Source: Anopheles merus (taxonomy: Eukaryota > Arthropoda > Insecta > Diptera > Culicidae). From it: a stretch of 64,000 bases of DNA. The notes under the pieces were generated by a model, which was not told the DNA's origin, made no database searches, and worked only from the letters and a program-made list of their open reading frames with translations. This document shows positions 1 to 12,205 of this stretch, in pieces. Within the stretch, counting starts at the first letter, position 1. Every line of letters starts with the position of its first letter. The translations under genes and the position numbers were made by a program. Location of the stretch: contig NC_054084.1 of assembly GCF_017562075.2 (NCBI RefSeq), forward strand, positions 37,573,499-37,637,498, read 5' to 3'.

Positions 1-1195
1 GCTAGCTAATTGATATTTATAACGGGATTCGTGTTGTAATTATTATTACCACCATGATTTGTATCGGGCGGAACGGAACCCTCGACGAGAAGCGGTCCGC
101 TACTGCAGATTTGCTTGGTTCATCCTTCAGCGGTGGTGCGGTGCTTTCCGGTGCTCGAGTGGTGGATCGCAGCATTTTGCTATCGTACGTGCAGCTATAA
201 GCTGACGATAAATGTTGGCAGCTAGCGTTCTATTAAAAACCATGCTCAGTTGAGGACGTGGTTTTGTGCTGGTATTTATTTTTGTTATGCTCAGTTAGCA
301 GTTTTCTTACGCGGTTTTTGGTTTGTTGTGAGAAATTTGTTTATTTCTCACTGTCTTGTTCTGTTTATTTAAGTGTTCAATTGTATTGCAAGCAGCAAAC
401 ATGTCACATCTTTTTCGTCCCACTAATAAACATGCAAAACATACATACAAACACATGCACATTAGGTTGAATTGTACGTATGAATATATTTGATTCTTGT
501 TGTGATGACCCGATTTCCAGCTGCTTCAAAATAATCCTTTAAGGGTTACCAAAGGCAACGAGTTGCATAATTGTTTGGAGTGCTGTTTTGACTTTTTCCA
601 AGCGGTCGCCAAAGACACAAATACACACACGTACTCAGGATGTATCAAATGTACTAGCACATCCCGTATATGTCGTCTGTGGCTGTCGAGCTTTAGTCAA
701 CCGGGACCCGTGTTCGATGAGAAAATGTAAAGATACACACAAACTGTGAAAACATACGCTTGAGCAGCCCGTGCATGGACGGGGTCCTGAGAAAACTGTC
801 CCTCGGTATGGCACTTAAAAAAAAGCAAGCGTCCAAGGATCACGCTGTGAGTGTGCTGTGTGAATCTGTCACAAGGGTTGCGCTTCAACATTCAGCAAAG
901 TTCCGGGCACGTGGTACAAAGTCAAACACAACATATCCTCGTAACGGTGAGTGACCATCGTTGTTGGTAACGTCCCTGGGACTAGCCAAGCGACGTGAAG
1001 CAACGATGCGGTGCAAATCTGGTCGACCCAGGACCACGGCCCGAGTGGTTGGAGCAAGGAAGGAAGAAGCAAATATATCGAGGCATTATTTTTGTTTGTA
1101 CAAACACATCCAGGTCCGCTCTATTCAAGCGCGCTGGTCCTGGTGTCTGAAGTGCATAACATCCCGCTGGGGGCGGTGCGTCGGTCCTGTGAGTG

Positions 1196-1232
<37 letters not shown>

Positions 1233-2003
1233 TTTTTAGCTGCTTTGGCTCTGTCACGAGCTGTTGTGTCGGATTTTCAAGGACGGCAACACGGCATTAA
1301 TTCAATAGTTGAACACATAAGTCAAATAAGCGAGCACCCGGATTGTTGATGTATGACACTTGGGCGAGCCAGAATGGGTGAGTTTTGCAACGTTTCTATG
1401 GCCTACTGATGCGGGATTGACTGAGGGTCCGGGGCAACCGTCAAAATGGCACCGTTGCGCCGTACACGCTCCTTGGCAACATGACATGAGTGCGCCAGCA
1501 TAGGGGATTGGGCTAATGCTCGGACAAAGACTTTCGGGTCCGTGTTTGACATAGCATAACACTTTTAATGCACTTGTACGGATGATGTCTTAATGGTGCC
1601 CTTTCTCGCTTCGAAAGTGATATATTGTGAGCGGCGCAACAAATGCTCGCTTTGTCGTTCAGGATTTAACAACATTACCGGACAGACAAGCTGGATTGCT
1701 GGGGCAAACCGGAGCACGGGGACGAATCTATAATTCATTTTTATTGTAGCAAATTGAATCAATCGTACGTGGGCATGTTCTGAGCGATGTTGTTATGTTT
1801 CTTTATATTTATTCTAAAAGGCTTCAAAGAGTTAGTTAGCTTGAAGCAATTTAGAGTAACATGCAGTGTGCTTCATATTGCTCGGCTCTTTAGTTCCTTT
1901 ATAGCTATATGCAATAGTATTGAGAAAGTATATTTCCGTATGTTCTAAATTTATATACTTTGTAAAAAAAATATCATGGAGTACATCAAATATTACTAAT
2001 ATT
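1..2003. other. non-coding DNA, no gene recognised
   Basis: Moderate-GC sequence to about 1750, then AT-rich. Open frames on either strand are short, overlap each other and show no family resemblance. The only structured element is the GT microsatellite at 1201-1229. It is either intergenic or part of an intron of the gene whose leader exon begins at 26600. Confidence 0.6.
1201..1229. repeat. (GT)14 microsatellite
   Basis: Fourteen uninterrupted GT units followed by a G. They give spurious Val/Cys and His/Thr repeats in the overlapping open frames, so those frames should not be read as genes. Confidence 0.95.
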
Positions 2004-2488
2004 CGGCCTCAGCACAATTTTTCGATCGAAAAAATTCGATAGGCGCTCACGTAAAACTGACAGTATAACTATTTTTTTCATACTCCTACATGAAGTCGAT
2101 TCCTATCGAGTTCAGTATTTAGTGTAGGCAAACCATTTTTTTAAATATTTAATAAACGATATCTATCACCCAAAATATTGAAAAAGAACCAAAACATTTA
2201 CCAACTTGCTATTACAAAACGTTTTTCAAAACCATTAACCTTGATTTATGGCATTTTTCTGATATTCGATAATTTCCGCAGCTCAATGCATCGCGGATTT
2301 TTCCCCATACAAAGCGGAACGATCGAATTTTTGTAGCATAGGTCATTTTGCTCGTGAGTGTCCTGGTATACCAGTTTTCAAAAAGACCAGTGAAATGAAC
2401 ACCTTGGCGGCGAAATGAGTGTCAAATGACACCAAAATGACAGCCGGATCGATCGAATTTTTTCGATCGAAAAGTTGTGCTGAGGCCG
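2004..2488. mobile_element. 485 bp MITE with 37 bp terminal inverted repeats
   Basis: The left end starts CGGCCTCAGCACAA and continues through TTTTTCGATCG to 2040. The right end (2452-2488), reverse-complemented, matches it over 37 bp with a single T/C difference. Each terminal repeat carries the self-complementary core TTTTCGATCGAAAA. The trinucleotide ATT directly flanks both sides (2001-2003 and 2489-2491) and may be the target-site duplication. The interior has no transposase-sized open frame, so the element is non-autonomous. Its superfamily is uncertain: a 3-bp duplication would suit PIF/Harbinger, but the usual TWA target is not seen. Confidence 0.85.
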
Positions 2489-5400
2489 ATTAGCTTCATT
2501 TCTAATCTAATTTCCAATCTTTCAAACAGTTGTACAGAAAGTACTGATCGAGAAACTGTGGATGAATATATGGATGAACTTTCAACAATAAAACATACTT
2601 TAGCATCTAATTTGACTATTTTTTATTCTATACCTGACATAGTCTCATAGTGTATAGTCCATCTTCTAAGCTCTTATCAAGACGATCTAGGCTGAAGCTT
2701 TATAGGTAGAACTTACCATATAAATTCTCGTAATAATGCATTTGGCCTGAAAATCGGGTTAAAATATGGCACGTTGACACGCGGCAATAGGAGAAGTCCT
2801 GCATACGATATTAAAAAAAATATTTTAAAGAGTTTAGAGGTTTTATTTTGTTTTGTTTTTTTTTTTTATCGTTATAGAGACTTTAAGATGATTAGCCTCA
2901 ATGACCACTTTAAATCAATATATAAATATAACTTAGGAGTTTAAAGTATGCGTTCTAAATATCTGCACTAAAACTGTCAAATGTCCCTTTCCGAGGTTGA
3001 CAAGTGACCTTGCGGCTATTCATTTGATTCTGTATAGGAGTATGATCCAAAGTGAGAACTCTTAGTGTGGTCCGCAATATGTTAGGCTCAAACTGTGATG
3101 TATTGTTGTGATGAATGTTGTCGGATATATTTCCTTTAAACTTTAGATTAAAAAGGCTACCAGACAACCTCGGAGAAGTTATCACTTCTTTACACGGTCC
3201 TAGGATAACACACGATACAGGCAAGTTAAGGCGAATGGTGTTGAGTGAAGGCCAAGTCATACAAATGTCTAACGATGACACTGAACGTTGTGCTATAAAC
3301 AAGCATGGTAGTAAACCAAAACTTGTGTTGTTAATATATTGATTGATCAACATTGAAGTTTTGTTCAATTCAATTTGCAAACACTATTTGCGAATTTTCA
3401 CAAACTATTCTGTTACGTCTATTCGATATAGTTTAGTACCCTTCCGAATTCTTTTCAAAGAATTCAAAAGCTAAAAAAATTTGAACTATTTTGACTTTAA
3501 AAATTGTGAATTGAGCATCACTTAGAATTTTAAAAGTAAAGTAATGGTTTTCCTACTAACATAGACCAAAACTGATGAATAATTTTAACAAGGGATAAAA
3601 CAGGATTTGTTGCTTTCGCGAAAAACTACCTCCATTTACCCGTAGATCTAGCGCGTACATTCCACCGAAACTCCGACCAATCGAGTCAAAGTTGTGCCGA
3701 AATACTCGCCTCATGCAAATTCCAATTTCCGCCCAAAGCGTCCGTCATTCCGACACTCATCTCTTGTGATATCTAAGTCGCGAAAATTTAACTTTTTTAC
3801 CATTTTTTACCATGCCTCACATTCTATTCTTGCCTGTTTGGTCTAAGTCTACTTCTATACAACCACTTTCTACACACAACAAAAAAGAAGAGCATTTCAA
3901 GCTACCTAATCATAAATAACACCCCAAATTCTATACGATCGATATCGTTCAGCCTCCTCGAACGTAGCGAAAAAGTTTCATTTGGTCGGGTGGGTTCGTA
4001 TTTTTAATTGAAATTTTTTCCACCAAATATTGCCGCTCATAGGCGAGTCACGCAATTTTTGAGCGAAACTTTTGCCCAAGAAAACCAAACACCCGGTGCG
4101 GATTGAGCAAACGGCTGACGTGGAGGAGTCGTCTGTTTTTTTACTTACTTTGTCTCTTCATGAAGTTGCTCGCGGAAGAAAAGCAAATGAACGACCAGTT
4201 TGGTATCAACACGCATCGAAGGAAAGGAGGAAACGCTATTCACGGAACAGCGTAACGGCTTTTCCATCGTGTGAAGGCTGCAGTCGGGGTGGCCGAAATT
4301 TGTGAAGGTAAAGCGAAAGCATCGGAAAAAGGTCAAACAAAAACAAATATTTGAGCCAATTCGCAAATAGCCCTCCACTTGACCTCCAGCAACCGCCGCC
4401 ACCGAGCCGTCACGAATCGGCTTCTGCTTGCCACTGCGAGTGGCCCGTTTGATCGGGTCGTCGTTTTTGCTGGACGCCTAACAAGCAACAGAACCGGAAG
4501 GGCTTGGTCACCATGGGCCGCGTGACCTTGTTGATTTCGGCGAAGCCTGACCGGCCGGCAGCTGGTGTCCGTTTTTGCTTCCCTGCCTGCATTCATTTAG
4601 TTCATTGATCCTTTTATCGCCGCTCGCTAGCGCCGGTCGGGTGCGGTGGGGAAGGATACGGGCACGCTTGCCCGGCGGCTCAGCATAGAATCGTTCGCAT
4701 GGTGAGGTGTTACGATGAGGATGGTCACACGTAAATGGGTTCAAATGTGGTCTCGGGACGGCTCCGAACGCTCAAACCGGTGGACCGGGAGCGGGACCAT
4801 CGTGAAGGCGACCGGTTCGTGCTGATCGACGATTGGCCGAAACACGACCACCGTAAGCCTCGTATCGATTTCATTCGGCCACGCTGAAATGAGCTTCAAA
4901 GTGTGGCGTTAGAGCAAAAGCAATCCACTGCCTGCTGAAGCCACTGTTGCAGTGCGCCAGGATAGGCACAAAAACAAACGGAAAAAGAGAGTTAGCGAGA
5001 GTGAGAACGAGAGCGATAGACACACAGAGAGCAGCCGCCAGAAAGCAGTGCCCCATTTGGCAGGAATGTTCGAAACAATATGAGTCCCGAAATTAATTAA
5101 AACTCGATCCCGTGGCCAGGAAGATTCAATATTGTTGCTTTTCTTCAACTTGGTCATTTGTGCAGTGGGACGGGTGGCATTGGCGTTGTTGCTTTTTATG
5201 ATTTGAGCCGTGCGGGAACTGAACTGGTTGCCTTTCCCTCTATCCGGATCTGGTCAAAACGAGTTTTAAATAGCCCTATCGCGTGGCCCGCATCGCAATA
5301 TTGTTTTCACGAGTAAGTTTGTTTTGTTTTGTTTTACCCCCAAAAGTAACTCTTATCTGCAGCACCAGACCACCATTTGGCTAATTTCGGACGCGACGTT

Positions 5401-8400
5401 TACTGTAATCTAATTTCAACTGAAAGATTCATTAAGTGAGTCTTAGCTTGCGAAACAAATGCGTTCGTTTTGTGACCAGATATTGTTCTTATTGAACGGA
5501 AATGGAAGTTATTGTTTAAGTTTAACAATTGATTAGATAAGTGTCATTAGGGATTGAGAAGATCACTATATTGTTTGTAATTTTCTTTTTAATTATTGTT
5601 TACAAGAAGGGTAATTTACTTAATCTGGTATCTGTAAAGACCTCAATATACATCAGACTCAACAAAATGTGATACTCGAAAGAATAAAAATTGACTTATA
5701 TTGTTAACTAACGTTTGAAATAATAAAAATGTACAAAAAATTTCGATTTTTCATGGGGTGATCTTCGCCTGTACTAACAAAACGTTAATAGAACTTTAGT
5801 AGTAGTATGAGTTAACAGACAAAATTTGACACCTCTATCAGTCGAACTCTAACCGTGATGACCAAACAAGTGAAACAACTTCGTTTAGGAGGCTACGCGA
5901 TCAAAGAATGGCATCCCGCCTCGAAACCGAAAACGGTCATCGTACGGCAGTTTGTGTACGTCGTATGAGTCCTTTCCGGCATCCACCACATCTTAGCTCT
6001 ATTAGACAACTATCAGATAACTGGTCAGGGAACCGGTCCAACATCCCCCAGTTGCGTCTCATCGAGAATTTCTGAACCATCATGCATGATACAAAAGCTC
6101 TACTCAAACAATTTTGAACAGCTGTTAACTGTATTTTATTTTAAGTAATCATCGGAATAAAAGCAAACGTTACTTTATCAAAACAAAAGATATTTAATTT
6201 ACGAATAGAATGCTATACAAACTTGACAGATTGTAAATTCTTCGTAAACATCATACTTTCTGCATTCTCTGATCAGTGCAAGGTACTTCAAAATAGCTCC
6301 CAGCATTGCTATTTTGAACCACGACAGACGTTTCGAGACCCCTGGTCAAAACCGTTCCAACTATTCTGATAGTTCTCAGAAACAAGAAACCTAACTCGTT
6401 TCAGGTTTGCTCGTGTACGTTCATCAATCACATACCTCGAAGGAAGTCATTATTTCTGCATAATTAGATAAAATTTGCAACACGAGTTTTCCTTGAACTT
6501 CAACTAATTTTAAAATTCCATGTTTTACCCATCCAGCTTTCTCATAACATCGAAGACAGCAGACGGAACACCTTCACCAGTGTTGAAATAGAAAATGGAA
6601 ACGGGAAATTACAGGGTTGGGATTGAGTAAGGATAATAGGCAGTATAGATTTTAAGAATGAAGATTGGTATGAGTCTTAACAATTCCTATCGGAGCAAAA
6701 CAAGGGATGGGCAACCAAATAGGAATAAAATTGGATCAAGATTCCGGAGCCTAATAGCGGAACTGTAATCCATTATTCGTAATAACACAATCAGAATCAA
6801 TTTAAATAGTGTGCAGCAAATAGATAGTCTTTGGACTGCTAAAAGCGTGGTTTAATTATCTTTTTGGTTATGTTTTTTCAATTCTTTTTTTCGACAGCAT
6901 GAATTTTCCATTAAAATATTTAACCCTCGCTTCAAACACAAAGCCCAATTGACATGATCTTAATTTTTATCCCACATTGTGTATCTGTGTGTTGCGGTTT
7001 GCCCAAAAGCCCATCAATATTCCATCACAATCGTGGCTGAGCTGCCGTGAAGAATGACAAAATATCAAGCAAACAATCATTTGTTTCGAGCCGGGTTTCG
7101 GTCCAGCAAAACTTTTTAATTCCATTAGAACCACTCATCACAATTCAGCGTCCAAACTAACAGCACGGCCACCCTACCGACAGCAGGCCCCTACTTTTCG
7201 GTCTCGCTGTGTCCCATCTGATTAGGGTCAATTAGTTTGATGACGAAAAGGGAAAATTTATTGATTCGAACCCATGGCTCAGCCCTATTCGCCGTCCGGC
7301 CCTGGCTGGCCTCTAAATGAAGCTTAAGAGAAAAGTTTCAAATTTCATCCCAGATCTGCGTGCAGCAGCAATTTTCCGTAGCGAAACTGCTAAAATATGT
7401 CCCTTTTTCATGAGCGGTGAATTCCCATCCTCTGTTTTGTGAAGAACGTTTCTACCGTGGGGAGAGGCAGGGAAAAAGCAGTGCCGGAAGCTTGGCATAC
7501 TCCCGTCGGGTTGATTCTATTCGGAGGAACAAAATACGCTCATCATCGATGAACTAGAGCAAGGGCGGCGGAAGGAGGGAAGGCAAAATTCCTTTTCGGA
7601 TCAACTTTTATGCGCTTTCTTTCGCTTTTATTTTTCGCCTAGTTTCCGGGTTTGCTGTGCTGGTAGGGAGGAGGTTTTTGTGCTCCCTGGATTCAGCTAT
7701 ACGCCAAAGATCTGCACTCTCTTCTCCTAATGCGTAACACTGCTTCTCGCTTGCCGGGCATGAAAGTTTTCCTGCGTTTTGGGGTTTGAGTGAAATCATA
7801 AAGCCTTTATTTGTTTCTTTGCAGCAACTTTCGTCACTTCCCGGGGTTCCCGGACCGCTCACGGGTGTTGTCGGGTTTTGATGGCTTTTCAGCGTTTGTT
7901 TGGGCTTATCTTCTGACTTCTAAAATTTGCTACGCCAACTCTCGGGTGGCTTACGCCCTGCGGAGCATCCTCATTCCTTACTGCCACTGTAAGCGGGACG
8001 CAATCATTCCGATTCGTTTTTTTTTATTATGTTCGCTCCCCTGCTTCGCTCGGTTTTGCTATGCAACGGTATGGTTTTTTTTTTCTTTTTTTTCAGCGGG
8101 AAGTGGACTTTTCAACTAACTCAATTCAAAAAGAAGCTGTCGCACATCCTTCCTACAGAGGGGAAGCAGCACAATATAAAGCAGCTGGGTGCGGGTGAAC
8201 GCATAGTGAAAATAAAACTTCATCCTCTTGCCAACCACTTCTTTGCTCGCCGTCGTAATCGGATGGTGGCTGTGTCCCTTTATCCGCCCAAACTACCATT
8301 AGTGAATTGACCGTGGCAAAGAATACGGTTGGCGTAGGATTTTTCTTTTGACGTGCGATTGAAACACAGAACAGAAAAAAGTGAGATTCTACTTTTTTAT

Positions 8401-11400
8401 TTGTAGTGCTGTGTAAAAAGCAGCTACGTGTTGGTTTTTCGTGTTTTCTTCCCATTGCTCCGGCATGAGGATCAGAAGAGTGAAAAAAGAAAAAAGAAAA
8501 ATAACGCACACCCCGAACGAACTTCCGTACCATGCTTCACCGTGTCTACAGCGTTAGCCTCCAACCGTTTGAAATTTTTCTTTGCCAATAGCCAATTTCG
8601 TGGCTTTTTGAGAAAACGAAAGGCCTGTTGACGATTGAAGGCAATTTCCGAAATGAAATGAATCACGATTACTGGCGTGTGGTTGGCCGTGACGGTGCTC
8701 TGGTGCCGCGTCTGGGCATCGCTGCAAGTGGGATGATCACGTTGATGGTAATGATGATGGAACGGATTTGTACCGTTAAGTGAATTGCGGTCAATCTTGC
8801 TGTAACAGTTTACTTTACGAATTTGAGTGAACAAATAGCAGCACTTTTTTGCCGTTGGTCGTAACGCGAATGCATCCTTTACGTGATGATGCTGGTGGCG
8901 CTTTGAGAACACATTTGTTGAGCTATTTGCCGTAGTTGTATGTGATCTGTGTCGTTTGAATGATATTTTAAGCACAGAAATTAATCTATAGAAAAATAGT
9001 CCACTAGAATTATGGCTCAGAACACCATTGATATTGCTATTTTGAAATCCCAAAAAGGCCTTCAGTTTCAGTTACACCTTGTGTTGAATTTTCCAAGGAA
9101 AATCGAATGATATGGTTCATCTTATTAAAGACACACAGCAGAGCGATAGTCTTCGCTGGAGACATTTTTGTCCCACAATACTTTGGGACATAGATTTTTT
9201 TTTCAAATTAAGAAAGGTTGAGCAGAATATAGAAATTGGAATTGTCTTGATATGGTAAATGTGTTTTTTTGTAAAGTATTCTCCTTTTATGCTTAAACCA
9301 ATGCTTGAAAATTATTAGAGTTATGGTAATGGGCGTACGAGGCGCCTCGTATAAGAGTGAATTTGATTCAATTAATTGCAAAAGCATCAACTTTCCCAAT
9401 ATCTATGAAAATTAGTAAAATGGGGCTGTGATTAGCTGTAATGGATGCAACATGCATAATTTTCATAATGTAGGAATTTACTCTTTAATTGAGTGTATTT
9501 GACGTTAAAAAAAACTACCTTGAAAGATCTTTAAACAAAAACTCGATATAGTAAATGAACTAGGAACACATCCTTAATAAAGCACCAGTTGTTAAGCAAA
9601 TAGACTTCTTCATTAAATTGCATTCTTCGAAAATGTGTTTGATTTTGAAGTTTTGATTCTTTGATTTTACAACTTGTTTAATATTACGGTTTGGCACACA
9701 GAATAGTGTTCCTGTTTTAAATGATTAAAGTTTGAGAAATAGCTGCTAAATTATTGTCAATGTAACTGAATTTCGCATTCCTCAAGCTGTACCAGATTTC
9801 CTATCTGGGGATTGTGTAATTAGGAATATCGAGAAAACTCACTGGATCACTGGATGTAACAAAACAGACGTTTTTGTTTAACATTATTAAATTTTAGATG
9901 CCTTAACACAAAATGAAAAATAAAAACAATATTAGAAATACATAAAGTAACTCAACTTATGCACGGTCGAAAGCAAACTTAGTTTCAAAAACATACATCT
10001 CGAAACGTCACCGCTCTAATGAGGACGAAAACAAGCTGCGCTGAAATGATGGGAAAAACTTCCAACAAGTTTCTGTAACAAGCCTAACGAAGAATGAAAC
10101 GAAATCGGTGCACCATTAGAGGTTTGGTACAGGGTCTCGGAAAAATCTCGTCCTTTTTTTCGTTCTTTCCTCTTCAACTACCCCTATCGGGCCCAGTGAC
10201 CATAAACAATCGCAGTCGTAAATCGCCGGCACACCCTTGGCACCACTCTAATAGCTAAAAGACCGCCACTCGTTTCGTGGGTGGATTCAGCTTCAGTTGC
10301 CTGTTTTGCTCCCCTTTACCTCTGACTGCTTTTGGTACCTCGCTTGGCTCAAGCTGCGCGGCGCACTAATTTTTCGCAATTTTCCACTAATTGAACAACT
10401 TTTCTCCATCATAAACTAAAGTTGCTGCGTGTGCTGGTGGTACAGAAGCGAATGGGAGTGATATTTTCCGTCAAGAAACGTAGCGTTGCTGTCTGTTGAC
10501 GGGTGGTTAAATGGCTAGCGGTAAAAGAAATCGCAACAAAATGTAAACATTCCATTGATCATGAACTTGTTGTACGCGACCGGTGTTGAATGTGTATGAA
10601 AAGTAAGTAAGTAAAACGAAACAATAAACTTTATAGGTTATTGTAAATAAAGTATGATAATAAGTGAGGTCAAAGACATTTTTAAACGTATTTTTAAAAG
10701 TAGCAACTCCTCATGAAATTCTTCAAATATTTCCATCCGCTGAAATTTTGATGGAATGTGTCTCTCAAATATACTCTATTTTGCTGAACTTTCCACGTTG
10801 TATGGCTTCTTCTGCAAAACATCCCTAGCCATTTTCCTTTAAAAGCTAGGATCTGTTGTGCTAGCTACATAACTCTACGCCAACTTCCTGCTGGTGCGCG
10901 ACCCATTCATGACGTAAGTAATCGGAAAACCGTGTCACTGCTAGGGCAACACCGACACCTACATTGGTATATGTGAGGCGTAACGTTCCATCATTGGAAT
11001 GCATAAGGCGCCTATCATAAACCCTCGCGGCAGATTCGGGCGTTGTAAAAGGAAAATTTGTTCCGGCCACTTCCGGGACGACGTATCGCTCACGTCAGCA
11101 GTGGCGCCCTGTAAGTTCGTGGCACGAATTGAGCGTAAAAGTGGCATCTCGCCACTTTCGTTAGTGTTTTCCTTTTCTAGTAGTTGTGTTCTGCTTCCTT
11201 GCCTTCGCTCGCAACAGCCTACATTAAGTCGGGCAAGTCGGCTCGGGCCGGTCACCAGATACCGATGGCTTTAGTTCTTTTCACCGCCCCGGGGAAAGTG
11301 TTTATACCGTGACAGTTATTACAGGCGAGCGGAAAATTTATGGGCCACATTTTATTCCCATGCTTATTGCGTTTGATAAAGAGAAATAAGGTTCATCGGA

Positions 11401-12110
11401 AATGAACCGGCAGCTTACTAGTGTGGAATGGCAAAAACCCCACCGCAGATTTGGCCACTGTAAGGCGTGCTAGTTCGGGACATGAATTAAGGATGTAAAA
11501 TCGTGCTGTGGAATGGCATGTTTTTCGTTGGTGGCATTCGTGTTCGAACAGCACGGTGATGTATAATTATCTTTTTAATATAAACTCTGTTTATTGTTGA
11601 TCGGTAAGAGGTAATGGTAAAAGTTGTGTTTGAAAAATATAACACTTACAAAAAATCCTAAAATATTTTTTATTTACCCAGTTCTGTTGGATCACTTATG
11701 AGAGGAAAAATCAGTATAGGGAATTTTCAGCATATAATCAAGTCAATCAACAGCCACTCTCGCTTTAGGCAGAAAAGATTTACGATAGCACCGTGCAATC
11801 TGCTGAAAGGGTTTATGGGACCGTGCCGATCCGATGCTGTGCAACAAAAAAAGAAGCCCCTTTTGCAACCACCCGCGCCGACGATACCTGGACGTTGTAA
11901 GTGGCAGAAGAATAAACGATCAGTGCTGAATTATCGGAAAAGCCAAGGTTGACTTGTGATGGATCCGTTTGATTGAATAGAAATTTGGACGGATTTGAAT
12001 ATCCCAGCCCGGGGCGAGCTTTTCGCGGATTCATGAGCAGGAAACTACTTATATGAAAACAGACAAAAATCTACCCCTTGAGGATTGACGTTCCCATCGC
12101 ATTCTTGTTT
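2489..12110. other. non-coding DNA with AT-rich islands
   Basis: AT-rich stretches (about 2490-3650, 5400-6950, 9050-10000 and 10560-10800) alternate with moderate-GC DNA (about 4050-5300, 7000-8900 and 10830-11560). The 193-codon minus frame at 8472-9053 and the others here have low-complexity His, Phe or Lys runs and no family resemblance. I recognise no gene, RNA or repeat family apart from the minus-strand open frame listed separately at 2955-3353. Confidence 0.55.
2955..3353 (-). CDS. unrecognised 132-codon open frame, doubtful gene
   Basis: This frame stays open from an ATG at 3353 down to 2955 inside AT-rich DNA, where a chance stop would be expected much sooner. The composition is fairly protein-like, with scattered Pro, Gly and Cys, for example MTWPSLNTIRLNLPVSCV and MNSRKVTCQPRKGTF. 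I do not recognise a family. No splice sites, promoter or neighbouring exon support it, and no transmembrane or signal segment is convincing. It could be an exon remnant, part of a decayed element or chance. The opposite strand is also open for 75 codons (3115-3342), which weakens the case. Confidence 0.15.
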   Translation of the reverse strand: MLINQYINNTSFGLLPCLFIAQRSVSSLDICMTWPSLNTIRLNLPVSCVILGPCKEVITSPRLSGSLFNLKFKGNISDNIHHNNTSQFEPNILRTTLRVLTLDHTPIQNQMNSRKVTCQPRKGTFDSFSADI

Positions 12111-12111
12111 T

Positions 12112-12173
<62 letters not shown>

Positions 12174-12205
12174 GCTCTATCTCTCTCACTATCTCTCTCT
12201 CTATC
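12111..12205. repeat. (CT)n pyrimidine tract, about 95 bp
   Basis: Long CT run with a few interruptions (TTT, CG, ATCT), ending near the CTATCGATC at 12201. On + it is pure pyrimidine for long stretches and on - pure purine, giving spurious Arg/Glu repeats in the minus frame. GA/CT tracts of this kind can bind GAGA-factor-like proteins in flies; any such role here is inference. Confidence 0.95.

Noticed and set aside
8093..8122. Strong pyrimidine tract ending in CAG, acceptor-like
   Set aside because: In the phase required by the signal-peptide exon the frame stops after a few codons, and it lies upstream of that exon.
8472..9053. 193-codon minus frame
   Set aside because: His-rich and Phe-rich low-complexity residues from simple sequence, with no family resemblance.
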